From Treponema sp. (GTDB lineage Bacteria > Spirochaetota > Spirochaetia > Treponematales > Treponemataceae), in the NCBI GenBank assembly GCA_022010055.1, contig CP091737.1:1426001-1490000 (forward strand): a DNA stretch of 64,000 bases. Direction: 5' to 3'. The notes beneath the pieces were generated by a model that was not told the origin of the DNA, ran no database searches, and saw nothing but the letters and a program-made list of their open reading frames with translations. Shown one piece after another: positions 24,640 through 36,338 of this stretch (its first letter is position 1; every line of letters starts with the position of its first letter). The translations under genes were made by a program, and so were the position numbers.

Positions 24640-25142
24640 ATGATTTCGCTTGATCAGATTTTGCTTCTTGAACAAAGAGTAGAAAGCGCTGTTGCAAAAA
24701 TTGCACAGCTACAGGCTGAAAACGATGCTCTGCGCAGTAAATGTTCTGAGCTCACAAATGCGCTTTCAAGCAAGTCGGAGCAACTTTCAACTTTTGAATC
24801 AGACCAAAATAAGATTGAAAGCGGAATCTTAAAAGCGCTCGACCGGTTAAATTCAATAGAAAATTCTGTATTGAAAGCAACCGGCCAGGCGTCTTCCTTT
24901 ACTCCACCCCATCCGGTTCAGAACGAACCGCAGGAACCAATTCAAAAGCAGCCGGAATCCGCAGAAAATCTGCAAGTTCCGCAACCAGCCGCAGAACAGC
25001 CTGCTCCGGTTCAAATCCGGAAAGTTTCCCACAGCAGCAAAACACCGCGCAGTTCAATACAATGCAGCCTGTTCATCAACAGGATTTTTCCGCACAGCCA
25101 GCTCCATCTGAAAACGAAAACGGTCAATTCGATATTTTTTAA
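24640..25142 (+). CDS. Coiled-coil protein upstream of zapA (ZapB-like), frameshifted
   Basis: Residues ~1-85 form a continuous coiled coil (LEQRVESAVAKIAQLQAEND…). This is followed by a Pro/Gln/Glu-rich tail. The open frame runs past the end into zapA. Adding one A at ~25012 (CAAATCC to CAAAATCC) restores a Gln/Pro-rich tail of the same composition (NPESFPQQQNTAQFN…) ending DIF at 25140-25142, just before zapA. The coiled coil next to zapA suggests a divisome-associated ZapB-like role. This is inferred from context. Confidence 0.65.
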
Positions 25143-25151
25143 TATAAATCT

Positions 25152-25463
25152 ATGGCAAAAGGAACGCTTCAAATAGATCTTCTAGGAACATCTTTTTCAA
25201 TAAAAGCAGATGAAGACACCGCATACCTTGAGAAGATTCTCGGGTACTACAAAAGGATTGTAAGCCAGATAGAAGCCGGAGGCGCTCTTTCCGATCCTCT
25301 GAAAATTTCAATCCTTGCCGGAATTATGCTCAGCGACGAGCTTTACAAAGCAAAAGGCCGTTCCTTAAAATTTCAGGCCGCACTGGAAAACAATACAACA
25401 GACGAAGAGGCCGACAGGATTACAAAAAATCTTATAGAAAAAATCGACAGGGCTTTAAAATGA
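25152..25463 (+). CDS. zapA: Cell division protein ZapA
   Basis: A 103-residue ZapA-family protein that cross-links FtsZ filaments at the Z ring. LQIDLLGTSFSIKADEDTAYLEKIL is the typical N-terminal globular part and the C-terminal helix follows. It ends with a 4-base overlap on the YaiI/DUF188 gene (25460). Confidence 0.85.
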   Translation: MAKGTLQIDLLGTSFSIKADEDTAYLEKILGYYKRIVSQIEAGGALSDPLKISILAGIMLSDELYKAKGRSLKFQAALENNTTDEEADRITKNLIEKIDRALK

Positions 25464-25917
25464 TTTCCGTTTTTATAGATGGCGACAACTGTCCTGCTCT
25501 TGTCCTGAATTATATGGCGCAGTACTGCACGGCCGGCAATCTAAAACTCAAAGTTGTTGCAAACAGAAAGCTCAACACCCAATCAGCTGGTTACGAAATG
25601 ATTGTATGCGAACAGACAAAGGATGCCGCAGACAACTACATCTTTAGCGGCGCAGACAAAAAAAGCCTTGTCATAACAAAGACACGCTCCTGGCAGAACG
25701 GCTTGTAAACAACAATATTGTAACAATTAATGACCGCGGAACTATTTTTGACAAAGACAACATAAAATATCGCATTCAGGACCGCAATTTAAATTTCCAG
25801 CTGGCGTCCCTGGGTTTCGGCGGAAAAAAAGAAAAGAACTACACAGCGGAAAACCTTGAAAAATTCAAAATTTCCCTTGAAAAGGCAATGGCTACTCTTC
25901 GTCGTCGTGATAGTTGA
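25460..25917 (+). CDS. YaiI/YqxD (DUF188) family protein, frameshifted
   Basis: FIDGDNCPALVLNYM near the start and KDAADNYIF correspond to the conserved DADACP and DxADxxI motifs of the DUF188/NYN-like family. The frame ends at 25706-25708. Adding one G at ~25684 (AAGAC to AAGGAC) continues DTLLAERLVNNNIVTINDRG, the normal second half, ending at 25915-25917. The 3' end overlaps the convergent HD-GYP gene by 26 bases. Biochemical function of the family is not established. Confidence 0.8.
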
Positions 25918-27136
25918 TTAAAATCTGCTCAACGCGCTCCCGAACTTTCATAAACGCAAGGACAACTTCCGGGTCAAACTGAGTTCCCGAGCAGCTCTGT
26001 ATTTCAGCAAAAGCATCATCCAGCGACCAGGCTTCCTTATAGCATCTTCTGTGCGAAAGGGCGTCAAAAACATCTGCAACCGCAACAATGCGGGCGGCAA
26101 GCGGAATTTCCTCACCTTTCAGCGGAATCACATCCGCAACCGGACAACCAATCTGAAAATTCGCATACCCGCCTTCAAAATATTTTTTTCCTGGATAACC
26201 GGCAGAACCACCGTCAAAGCGCTCGTGGTGACACAAGGCGACATCCCGGCACATAATATCCACATCGGTCTCTGCGGGATCAAAAAGCTGCGCTCCTATG
26301 CAAGTATGACCTTTTATAATCTGCCGCTCGCAGTCGTCAAAGCGGCCAGGCTTCTTTAAAATCAAATCGGAAATCCCGACCTTTCCAATATCATGGAATT
26401 TTGCGGCGATTTTTAAATTATCGCGGTAGGAATGACGTATATTCTCAGGAATGTTCTTATCAAAAGCCCACCGGTCGTAAATTTCCAGGGAAATGCTTGA
26501 GACTCGCTCCGTATGAAGATAAGTTTCCTTGGGATCGCGGAATTCTGACATCTTAAGCATTTTGCGGTGATTTTCGTGCGTATTGTAAGCATGCTGCAAC
26601 GCCCTTACGGCAGAAAGCGCAAAATGCTTCAGGTACGTTCCGTCTTCTTCAGTAAATCCAACAACACGTCCCCTTTCATCCAGCTTATTAATAATCTGAA
26701 GAACGCCAAGAAGAATTCCGTTGTTCATAACAAGCGGAAAAGTATAAATAGATTTTGTCCTGTAATTTGTAGTTAAATCCGTCTGACGGTTAAACTTGTA
26801 CGGAGTTTCCTCCGGAATATTGTATGCGTCGTCTATTGTAAGAGCCTCTTTGGTGCTTGCAACATAACCGGCGATTGAAGTTTTATTTATCGGAAAAGAA
26901 AAGAAAAGATACGGAAGTTTCTCGCCCGGCGGAAGCTCTCTTAACTGAGTATCGTTCTGGGCATATTTTATCTTGAGTTTTTCACCGTGCTTCACATAAA
27001 TAGACCCTGCATCCGCATTTACAATTTTCCTTGATTCAGAAAGAATTCTTTCAATCAAAACGTCAACGTCTTTTATTTCATCAAGTTTTAACTCTAGTTC
27101 TATGATATTCTGGAGCTTGCTCTCTTTTTCGCTCAT
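25892..27136 (-). CDS. GAF-HD-GYP protein (probable c-di-GMP phosphodiesterase)
   Basis: A 414-residue cytoplasmic signalling protein. Residues ~15-185 form a GAF sensor domain (SRKIVNADAGSIYV … YTFPLVMNNGILLGVLQIIN). Residues ~200-400 form an HD-GYP domain with AAKFHDIGKVGISD, CHHERFDGGSAGYP and ARIVAVADVFDALSH. HD-GYP enzymes linearise and hydrolyse c-di-GMP to GMP. The GYP signature is complete, so activity is likely. The insertion GKKYFEGGYANFQIGCPVAD within the HD-GYP region is unusual. Confidence 0.92.
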   Translation of the reverse strand: MSEKESKLQNIIELELKLDEIKDVDVLIERILSESRKIVNADAGSIYVKHGEKLKIKYAQNDTQLRELPPGEKLPYLFFSFPINKTSIAGYVASTKEALTIDDAYNIPEETPYKFNRQTDLTTNYRTKSIYTFPLVMNNGILLGVLQIINKLDERGRVVGFTEEDGTYLKHFALSAVRALQHAYNTHENHRKMLKMSEFRDPKETYLHTERVSSISLEIYDRWAFDKNIPENIRHSYRDNLKIAAKFHDIGKVGISDLILKKPGRFDDCERQIIKGHTCIGAQLFDPAETDVDIMCRDVALCHHERFDGGSAGYPGKKYFEGGYANFQIGCPVADVIPLKGEEIPLAARIVAVADVFDALSHRRCYKEAWSLDDAFAEIQSCSGTQFDPEVVLAFMKVRERVEQILINYHDDEE

Positions 27137-27258
27137 TTTATTTCCACTTATTAAAATTCATTTAAAGTATATCAAATATTAAAAAAATTAAACAGACCTG
27201 ATACCGGCATTTTCATACTTTTCTTGTACGTTGCGGTATGTTATAATCATATATATAG

Positions 27259-28411
27259 ATGAGTTTTAAATATTTTTATGCAATAACAGCCGCTGTTTTT
27301 TTTCTTTTTTCCTGCAAATCACTTCCAAAAACTGAAAAAACGGAAGAACCAGAACGCCTGACGCTTCTTTTTGCCGGCGACATTATGGCGCACAGGTCAA
27401 ACTACAGCATGAAGAATTACAGCAAAATCTGGAAAGACATAAAACCTCTGGTTTCCGGCGCGGATTTTTCATTCGCAAACATCGAGGCGCCGGTAAACAA
27501 AAACCTGCCCTTTTCGCCTTACCCAGATTTTAATATGCAGCCATCCTATCCGGAAGCGGCAATCGATGCCGGTTTTAATGTTTTTTCGCTTGTAAACAAC
27601 CACACGAACGACAAAGGGCTGGAAGGAATAAACGAAACCCGAAAATGGGGTGAAAAAATAGAAGAAGATTCTAAACTTTCAGAGCGGCCGGTTTATTTTT
27701 GCGGAATAAACAAATCTCCGGGGGAAAAAATTTCGTATAAAATAATCCGGAAAGGAAACTGGAAAATCCTTTTTGTTGCCGTCACAGAAATTTTAAACCG
27801 CCCTGATTATCGCTCATATTTGAACTATGTCGTCGCAAGCAAAAAAAACTGGGAAGAATTCTCGGAATATCTTGTTCAGATTAGAAAAGAAAATCCATGC
27901 GACCTAATGATTCTTTCCATACACACAGACGAACCGGAATACATTCTTCATACAGAAGAAACGCAAAAGCTACTACCGCAGCCTGATTTCAAAAGGAGTC
28001 GACGTAATCTGGTCAAATCATCCTCACATTGTGCGTGAAAGGGAATTTTTCGGCGAAAATGAAACAAAACTTTTAAAAAATGCTATAATATACGGAAATG
28101 GAAATACTATCAGCGGCCAGAGATGGGAACCGGATTTTAAAAATCCAGAAAATCCCAGGGATGACACCGGCGATGGAATGATTCTAAAATTAGTTTTTCA
28201 AAAAAACAGCAGGCAGGAAACTTCCATCGAAAAAATTGAAACGCATTTCATTACAACATATATAAATACAGCCTGGGAATTTGTAATTAAATTCCTGGAC
28301 GATGATTTTATACGCTACCTGGAAGATATTGGCCGCACCGAATGGGCAGAATATATTCAGGCTAGAAAAAAAATAACAGAGAATATCAAGGAAACAACAA
28401 TATGGCAATAG
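27259..28411 (+). CDS. CapA-like metallophosphatase lipoprotein, frameshifted
   Basis: The N-terminus is a lipoprotein-type signal (MSFKYFYAITAAVFFLFSC). The CapA/PgsA poly-gamma-glutamate synthesis domain follows, with LTLLFAGDIMAHRS, ADFSFANIEAPV and SLVNNHTNDKGL. The frame breaks at ~27972. The next frame continues YYRSLISKGVDVIWSNHPH, the family's conserved HPH metal site, and runs to 28411. The inserted C or missing two bases at AAAGCTACTAC explains it. It overlaps the helicase start by 10 bases. Confidence 0.8.
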
Positions 28412-30974
28412 ACTACAAATCACTTCCGGTTTACGAACAAAAAGAGCGCATTCTTGCCGCGTTAAAAGACAATCAGGTTGTAGTTGTCCAAAGTCCAACA
28501 GGTTCTGGAAAGACAACGCAAATTCCGGTAATCCTGCACGAAGCAGGCTACGACGCGAACGGAATGATTGCTGTAACACAACCGCGGCGAATCGCGGCAC
28601 TGAGCGTAAGCGAATTCATTGCAAAACAGCTTGGAACAACATATCCGGGGCTTGTCGGATATAAAATGCGCTTTGAAGACAAAACCGACCTGACTACAAA
28701 AATTAAAATAATGACAGACGGAATTCTTCTTCAGGAAATGAAGCTTGATCCATGGCTGAGCAAATATTCAGTAATCATGGTTGACGAAGCCCATGAAAGA
28801 AGCCTTAACATTGATTTTGTTCTTGGACTTTTAAAACGGGTTCTTGCAGAAAGAAAAGAATTCAAGGTGATTGTCAGTTCTGCGACAATAAACGCAGAAA
28901 CATTCAGCAAGTATTTTAACGGATGCCCGATTGTTACGATTGAAACACAAACTTTTCCTGTAACAATGGTCTATGACCCGCCAAAAATCGCAGCAAGCAC
29001 TATAAGCGAAACTGCAAGCGCGGCCATGCTCGCAAAAATCAGCTCGACGGTGGAACGGATTCTTTCAAACGATGATGACGGTGGAATCCTTATATTTCTT
29101 CCTGGCGAAAAAATCATAAAAGACTGCATGGGGATGCTGGACAAATCCCATTTTGCGAAAAAAATCCATACACTGCCACTTTACGGACGTCTTTCCAAAG
29201 AAGACCAGGAACGCGTTTTCCTTCCGGCGCCGAAAGGAAAGAAAAAAATAATAATTTCCACAAACATCGCAGAAACATCAGTAACAATTTCCGATATAAC
29301 CTACGTCATTGACTCCGGGCTTGCAAAGCTGAATTTTTATAATCCCCACACATTTACCTCAAGCCTTATAGAAACCCAGGTAAGCAAGGCAAGCTGCAAC
29401 CAGCGCCGCGGACGCGCAGGAAGAACCCAGCCGGGAACTTGCTACAGGCTTTATCCCAAAAAAGATTTTGAAACCAGACCAATGTACACTACAGAAGAAA
29501 TCTACAGAACCGATCTAAGCGAAGTAATTCTTCAGATGGCAGACTTGGGAATAACTGACTTTACAGGATTTGATTTTATTTCTCCGCCGGGAATTGAAAA
29601 TATCCACGGAGCAGTAGAAACCTTGAATATGCTGGGAGCCCTTGCGCCGGACAATTCGCTTTCTTCAACCGGAAAAATGATGGTGGCATTCCCGCTTGAA
29701 CCGAGAATCAGCCGAATAATCGTTGAATCCATAATGCGCTACCCGAATGTTCTTGAAGAAATTCTTGTGGCGGCCGCTTTCCTTAGCGCGAACAGTCCGT
29801 TCGTTCTTCCGCCTGGAGAAGAAATGGAAGCGCGCCGCGCCCATCACGCGTTCCGCGACATACAGGGCGATTTGTAAGCTACCTGAACTTATTTAACGCC
29901 TGGCTAAAGTGCGATGACAATGCAAAAAAAGAAAAATTCTGCAAAAAGAATTATCTTGACGAACGCATTATGCGCGAAATTGAAAATATCGATGCGCAGC
30001 TCAAGGACATAATTTTCCACATGAACATTCCGGTTCTTGGCGGCGGAAGCAAATCAGACTACCTTGCATGCATTGGATGCGGAATGATTCAGTTTGTCTG
30101 CATACGAAAAAAGCGGGAATGCTACCAGTCTTTGACAGCCGACAATATTTTCATCCATCCGGGTTCTGTGATGTTCAAGCAGGATCCGCTTTACATTGTC
30201 GCCGGAGAAATAGTGCGCACCAGCAGAATGTATGCGATGAGCGTCTCGCCGCTCACAAAGTCAATCCTGGCTCAAATTTCTCCAGATATTCTAAGACAGC
30301 TTGAAAATATCCGCAAAAAGAAAACGCTTGAAAATCAGGCTGATGAATATGAACAGCATATCTCAAAAAAACAAAGCGAGCGTGAGAACAAAAAAGCCGA
30401 AGCAAAAGATAAAAACGAGAACACCGTTACTTTTGGCGGCGAAGTTTTTCCTGTCAAAATCAAAAAAGGAAAAAAACAGGCTATGCTTGCGTTCGATGAA
30501 TTTACAAAGGCTGCAAGAGCCGAAGAAAATTCTGAAAAAATAAAATCATTCGGTTCTTTGATGTGTAAAATTGTTTTTTCAAACGGATTTGTTCTTCTTG
30601 AGAACGAAAAGCTTACAACCGCAATAAAACTCGCAAAAAACCTTGACCTTTCTCCTGTTCCTGAAAAAAGCTGGAACAGGAAGCTCAACGTTAATATTTC
30701 AGAAGAAAACGCCGCTGAAAAAATAACCGGGGCATGCCAGAATATCCTTAAAGTTACGGTTGCCAAGCAAAAAAGCAAGGAATACGGCTTCATCTGCCTT
30801 TTTACGGACGGCAAAGGAACATTCTGGAACAAAGTTTCCAGAGGACTTCCAACGGCAATCAATGAAAGCCTGGCCTCTTTGGAAACACTTGCCGACGCTG
30901 AAAATGTTTTTACAGAGGAACAGAAACAAAAAATCAACAGGATTTACGGAATACTGAACAGTCTTTCAAAATAA
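28402..30974 (+). CDS. DEAH-box RNA helicase (HrpA/HrpB-type), frameshifted
   Basis: Motif I SPTGSGKTTQIP, motif II VDEAHERS, motif III SSATIN, motif V TNIAETSVTI and motif VI QRRGRAGRTQPG identify a DExH ATP-dependent helicase. The frame stops at 29875-29877 after DIQGDL. Adding one T (GATTTG to GATTTTG) continues FVSYLNLFNAWLKCDDNAKK and runs to 30974. That second part carries the HA2/OB-fold and a basic C-terminal region. The restored length is ~857 residues, nearer HrpB than E. coli HrpA. Confidence 0.87.
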
Positions 30975-30980
30975 GCAAAA

Positions 30981-32770
30981 TTATTTCGCATCCGCGGAAG
31001 AGTCTTTTTCTTCAAATTCCTCATCTTCCATTCCAAGAAGTTTTCTGGCTCTTTTGCGGTTTGCAGAATTCTTTTTATCTTCCGCCAGAGTTTTTACCGC
31101 GGATTTTACAGTTTCGTAGCGGCCGGCTTTATACATATCAAGTCCAATCGCGACAAGCTGGGAATCTTTTGACTGAATATAAAGAACCGCAGCATCCGCA
31201 AAAGCCGGCTTCATATATTTCGCCATGGTTTTTCCAAGCGCATATTTCAAGGATTTTCTGGCAGGATCGTCCACAATTTCCTTTGCAAGCTCCGCGATTT
31301 CCTTTGTGCCGGAATTATTTCCGGTCTTTAACAGGGCTTCCGCCGCCATAAGTTTTGCCGAATCAGGAACTTTTTTATCCGTAATCTGCTTCAACAGAAA
31401 TTCATTTCCTTTCTGAGTATCAAATTCGGCGATTACAGGATAGGTTTCTTTTTTTACAGAATTTTCAGAATCATTTTTCGCGCGATAAATAAGATATTCC
31501 ATCGCGTCTTTCATCTGCATCTCCTTTACGGCTTTTACAGCCTGAATGCGAACCTTTACATGGTCATCACGAATCGCCTGAACAATAGCGGATTTTGCTT
31601 TTTTTGAATTCGGAAAATTCTGGAGCCCCTTTATGCAATATTCGCGCATATTAGGATCGCTGCTTTCAAAAAGTTTTATCAAAACAGGAATCGCCTCGTC
31701 TTTTTTCATGTTTCCTATCGCTTCGGCCGCATACATACGGACAAAACTATTTTCATCCTCATCCTGCGCGATTTTCATGATGGCATCAAAAGTCTCCACA
31801 GCGTTCATTTGACCCAAGGTACGCATAAGAGCCTGACGCTGCGCTGTTTCCAGGTCGTCGCGTTCAAGGAATTTTGCAAGATACAGAGATTCCTTTGCGC
31901 CCCCGGTTTTTCCAAGCGCTGAAAGAGCAGAAGAAAAATACTTTTCCTCATCAGCATCTATCAGTTTTATAAGAGCCGGAGCCGCCTCCTTGCAGTTCAC
32001 TTCTGAAACATAACCCATACATTCCTGGACAAGAGCAAGCGGAGAATCATAAGGGTCTGCAATAATTTCCACCGCATAAGAAGAAAGGCAAGGGTCTTTC
32101 TGGCGCGCAAAATATCCAAGAATTTTTTTTCGGACATCATTGCTGGCTGTGGAATAAAACAGGTCGTAAAGCGCATCGCTGTAACGAGGGTCGTCCGCCT
32201 CGACAATCTTATCTACAACGGAATTTATTTCGGACGGAGTGCCATAAGAAAGTGTCATTGAATTTGTCTCGAATTCCGAGCCGTCTTCGTCTTTTTTTTT
32301 GACTTTCGCTTAATTTTTCAGAATCCGGCTTTCTTGGACGAATTTCGGCAGGAATTTCTACCTGAATTGAAGAAATATCATCTCCATACACGTCGTTTTC
32401 ATAAGTTTCGCTTTCCTCAGAAATGTTTTCATCTTCAACAGATTCCGCATTCAATGAAAATGCCGGGGTTTCAGAATTTTCATCCGTTTCTTCGGACGGA
32501 ACATCTTCTGATGATGGAACGTCTTCCGCGGTTGAAACATCTTCTGAAGGTGAAATATCTTCTGAAGGAGAAACATCTCCTGAGGCTGAAATATCTTCTG
32601 AAACCAGATTATCTTCCGAGGATAAATCCTCCTCAACGGAAAGAGACTTCCGGCTCGTCTGAAATTTCAACGCTCTGCGCCGGAACAAAAAATCTTCCTA
32701 AAAAAGAAAAAACTAAAAAAATCAACGCAAAAAAGAGACTTTTTTTTGCCGAAAAATCAAAAGTTTTCAC
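30981..32770 (-). CDS. Secreted HEAT-repeat protein with acidic linker, multiple frameshifts
   Basis: The gene starts at GTG 32768-32770, overlapping the tgt stop, with GGAG upstream, and encodes a signal peptide (MKTFDFSAKKSLFFALIFLV). Three frame changes follow, at ~32695, ~32645 and in the A9 run at ~32298. Between them a Ser/Glu/Asp/Pro repeat linker (units like SPSEDI, SSEDVP) runs for about 90 residues. The last ~425 residues are alpha-helical HEAT/armadillo repeats (ALSALGKTGGAKESLYLAKFL, EAIGNMKKDEAIPVLIKLFE). It is a probable periplasmic scaffold; the partner is unknown. Confidence 0.75.
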
Positions 32771-33899
32771 AGAATTTCTCCTCTTTCGTAACGCGCCAGA
32801 AAATTCTTCTTGTATTCTTCAAAACGGTCGCCGTCAATCGCGGCGCGAATTTCTTCTATCATATTGTGAAGAAAATAAAGGTTATGATAACTTGCAAGAA
32901 TAGAGCTTAAAATTTCCTGCTCCTTAAAAAGATGTCTAAGATAGGCGCGGCTGTAAGTACGGCAAACCTTGCATCCACATTCTGAATCAACCGGCTTAAA
33001 ATCATGTCTATACCGTTCCTGCTTTATTGAAAGCTGGCCGTCATGCGTAAAATATGCGCCGTTCCTTGCATTTCGCGTAGGAAGAACGCAGTCAAACATA
33101 TCGACTCCGTCTGAAACTGCTTCCAGAATATATTCAGGGGTTCCGATTCCCATTACGTAAACCGGCTTTCTTCCGGAAGAAACTGCATCGTATGCTTCAA
33201 AAAATCCGCAAAAACGCCGGCAGGCTCGCCTACGCTCAAACCGCCGATTGCAATTCCCGGTAAATCAAGGCCTGAAACAAATTCAGCGCTTCTTTTTCGC
33301 AAATCTTCAAAAAAATTCCCCTGGACAATCGGAAAAAGCACACCTTTATAGCCACGTTCCTGCGCCGAAAGCCACTGTTTTTTTGCACGCTCAGCCCAGG
33401 AACTCGTAACCTGCAGCGCATGCTCGGCTTCCTTTCGTTCAACTCCGTAACCGGAACAAACATCCAGCTGCATCTGAATATCCGAATTAAACTTAACCTG
33501 AGTTTCCACAACATTTTCAGGCGTAAAAAGATGATAGCTTCCATCAAGATGACTTTGAAATTTCACGCCTTCAGGATTTATTTTTCGCAGTGAGGAAAGG
33601 CTGAAAACCTGAAATCCACCGGAATCCGTTAAAAAATTTTTTTCAAATTTTGAAAAACCATGCAATCCGCCGGCTTCCTGAATCAAATCTGCGCCTGGCC
33701 GCAAAAAAAGATGATATGTATTCGCAAGGATTATTTCAAACCCGATTTCTTCAAGGTCGTCTTTTGTAACTGCTTTTACAGTTGCGCTAGTTCCAACCGG
33801 CATAAAAACAGGAGTTCTGACCGTTCCGTGCGGAAGTTCCAGCAAGCCGTTTCTAGCCCGGCCATCTTTGCTTTTGTGCAGAATATTAAAAATCTTCAT
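32767..33899 (-). CDS. tgt: tRNA-guanine transglycosylase, frameshifted
   Basis: Exchanges G34 for preQ1 in tRNAs with GUN anticodons, the step before QueA. GTVRTPVFMPVGTSATVKA, the catalytic-Asp region LTDSGGFQVFSL and ALQVTSSWAERAKKQW are visible. At ~33170 the sequence GAAGAAAGCCGG appears to lack one A. Restoring it joins EEKPVYVMGIGTPEYILEAV and the zinc site CGCKVCRTYSRAYLRHLF (CxCxxC … H). Full length is ~377 residues. It lies in the lptF-lptG-tgt-HEAT operon. A putative substrate tRNA-Asp(GTC) is encoded at 21570. Confidence 0.93.
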
Positions 33900-33947
33900 A
33901 AAAACCTCAAAAAAATATATTTAATCGCGATGCTGTGTCAATAAGAA

Positions 33948-35028
33948 TTAAGTTCTTGCGTAATAAAGCAAGACAATGCTTATTATAATAAAAAGAAAAA
34001 CAGGAAACCATGCGCCCATAAACGGAGAAATATATCCGCCCGCAGCAAGAATCATTGTGACCATCTGCGTTACATAAAATAAAACAGCGGCCGCAACAGA
34101 AAGTGACAAACTTATGAGCAAAACGTTCTTCCGGGATTTTCCAGAAATTCCAATGGAAAGAAAAACAACGATAAAAACAACAGAAGGAAACGCAAATTTC
34201 TTGTAATATTCAGAAAGTTCCTCCTGATAAGGCAGACCCGCCCTTTTCAAATGCTCGATATAATTTTTTGCCTGCTTTGCATCAACATCCTGAATATTCT
34301 TTACATTGCTCTGAAAAACTTCATAGCTTTCAGAAAGCCGCTTCCTGTATTCATCTTTTACGGAATGCGATACAGTCATTATTTCATTTTCGTAATCATA
34401 TTCAAGACTGTTTCCAAGATTCCATAGCGAAGATGTTTCATCCCACAGAGCATAATCTGAATAGACAATCGCCTTAAGTTTTTTTTTCATCATCCCTAAA
34501 AATAATGTATAAATTCGACAGCCTTTTAGAAGCGCTTTCATAATGGCGGGCTTTATACACAATTAATCCGCCGTCCGATATTACAACGATATTGGATTTG
34601 TTCAAGGATTTTTCTTTATGCAGCAGAGAATTCTGAAGCTCGTTTTTTTCAGCCAGCGTAGGAACTACAATAAAATTTTCAAAAAAGAAAAGCACAAAAC
34701 TCATTATAATAGAAAAAATCAACAACGGATAAACAAAATGAATCAGAGAGACCCCTGATGAAAAGATTGCGGTAAGCTCGTTATTTGCGTAAAGATCACT
34801 TAGCGTATATGCGACCGCAAAAAGGATTCCGAGCGGCATCGCATACCAGATTGTCTTTGGCAAATACAGAAGTATAACCCTTGCAACATCGGATGCGGCG
34901 GCATTGTTCTGAATATAGCTTGTAAGATTCATAAGAAGATCCACAAGAATCAGAACCGGAGAAAAAAATCCAAGAGAACCTAAAAAAACAGGAATAAACC
35001 GCTGAAATAAATACCGATGTAATTTCAT
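33948..35028 (-). CDS. lptG: LptG, LPS-export-type permease (YjgP/YjgQ), frameshifted
   Basis: A YjgP/YjgQ inner-membrane permease. There are three N-terminal membrane segments (FIPVFLGSLGFFSPVLILV, MPLGILFAVAYTLSDLYANN, IIMSFVLFFFENFIVV), a periplasmic beta-jellyroll part, then three C-terminal helices. The two parts are in different frames, joined in the A-run near 34488 (FRDDEKK/LKAIVYSDYAL). The ATG overlaps the lptF stop. In LPS-lacking treponemes this family is kept and may move other lipids. That is an inference. Confidence 0.85.
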
Positions 35029-36336
35029 TTTCGTTTTAATACAAAATAAAGAGTTATTCCCACCGCCCCGATAAGGACGTCAGGAAACCACATGGCGATA
35101 ACCGCGTTAATCCCGATGCGGAGAGAAACATCTGCCCCAAAATCGTCATAGCCCAGTACAAAACGCTTATCACAAGACCGAAAATCAGACATATTGTCTG
35201 ACCATTGTGTTTTCCAAAAATAAAGGCAAGCGGCAACGCCAGAACTGCAAAAAATATCGAACAGAACGGATTTGAAAATTTCTTGTGAAATTCCATTTTA
35301 TAAGTATTCAGGCGATATTTACTGGTATTCGGATTTGCCTTCATCAGACGAATTTGGCGGCCAAGGTCGTAGGAAGTCATTTCGCGCGGACGGACCTGGA
35401 GATTTGTGTCAAGAACCTGAGAATCCAGAATATTAAGGGTCGCCTTAGAAGAGCCTAAAATGTCAAAATCTTCGCGGGAAGTTTTTTTAAGCGACGCGAC
35501 AACCGAATCGTTCATATTAAGCTGCAAAGAACTCCATCCTGCTTGGAAGAAACCATTTCTGTATCGCGCGCGGCAATAATCGTCTGCGTATCGGAAGAGC
35601 GTTCGTCAAAAAACACAAGGTCTGATATTTTTGAATCCTTGACATTTCCGATTACAATAGTAAAATCATCAAAAGACTTTATTGAATTCGGCTCAATAAT
35701 TACGCCAGGATTTGAATTTGTTATCTCATGCTTAAGCCTGTTGAATTTTATTGTTCCAATAGGAAGCAGATAGTCATTCACATAAAAAGAAGCTATTGAT
35801 ATTACAATTCCAAGAACAATAACAGGAACCGCAATGAACGAATAGCCAAGTCCGGAAGCCCTGAAAATAAGAACCTCGTTGTCGCTCATAAGGCGGCCAA
35901 GGCACATCAGGAATCCTACAAGAGTAGCATCCGGCGCAGACTGCGCGATAACAGTCGGAAGCGAATAAACCATAAGCCGCATCGTGTCGCCTAACGGCAC
36001 GTGTTTTTTTAAAATATCCGCAATCAGCAGAAGAATCTGGTTTACAAAAAAAACCATAAAAAAGAAAAGAAACGCAACTGTAAAATAAAGAAGAAGCTCC
36101 TTTACCAGATAACGAATCAGAACATGATTTTTAAGCTCGCCTTTATGAAAAAACCTTACCAGGACATAATCAACTTTTTCCTTTGCAAAACAAACTTTTT
36201 CTTTTAAGTGTCTACGGTAAAATTCATGCAGAAATGTTCCTGCGGTTCTAAAAAAAAACTTCTTTTTAGAATTAAAAGTTTCAATAAAGCCCGAAAAAGA
36301 TTTTTTTAAAAGTTCAATACCAGATTCTAACTTCAA
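35025..36336 (-). CDS. lptF: LptF, LPS-export-type permease (YjgP/YjgQ), two frameshifts
   Basis: The second YjgP/YjgQ permease of the LptBFG-type transporter. The start is TTG at 36336 with GGAG upstream, adding ~70 extra residues before the first helix (LLLYFTVAFLFFFMVFFV). Breaks occur at ~35525 (…DGVLC / QLNMNDSVVASLKKTS) and ~35108 (…GQMFLS / RIGINAVIAMWFPDVLIG). Both are fixed by single bases, in a T-run and near a C pair. The restored stop TGA 35025-35027 overlaps the lptG ATG. Confidence 0.83.
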
Positions 36337-36338
36337 CC

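Noticed and set aside
4749..36336. Programmed ribosomal frameshifting as the cause of the many frame breaks
   Set aside because: The junctions share no slippery heptamer or downstream structure and hit genes never known to use it; error is simpler.
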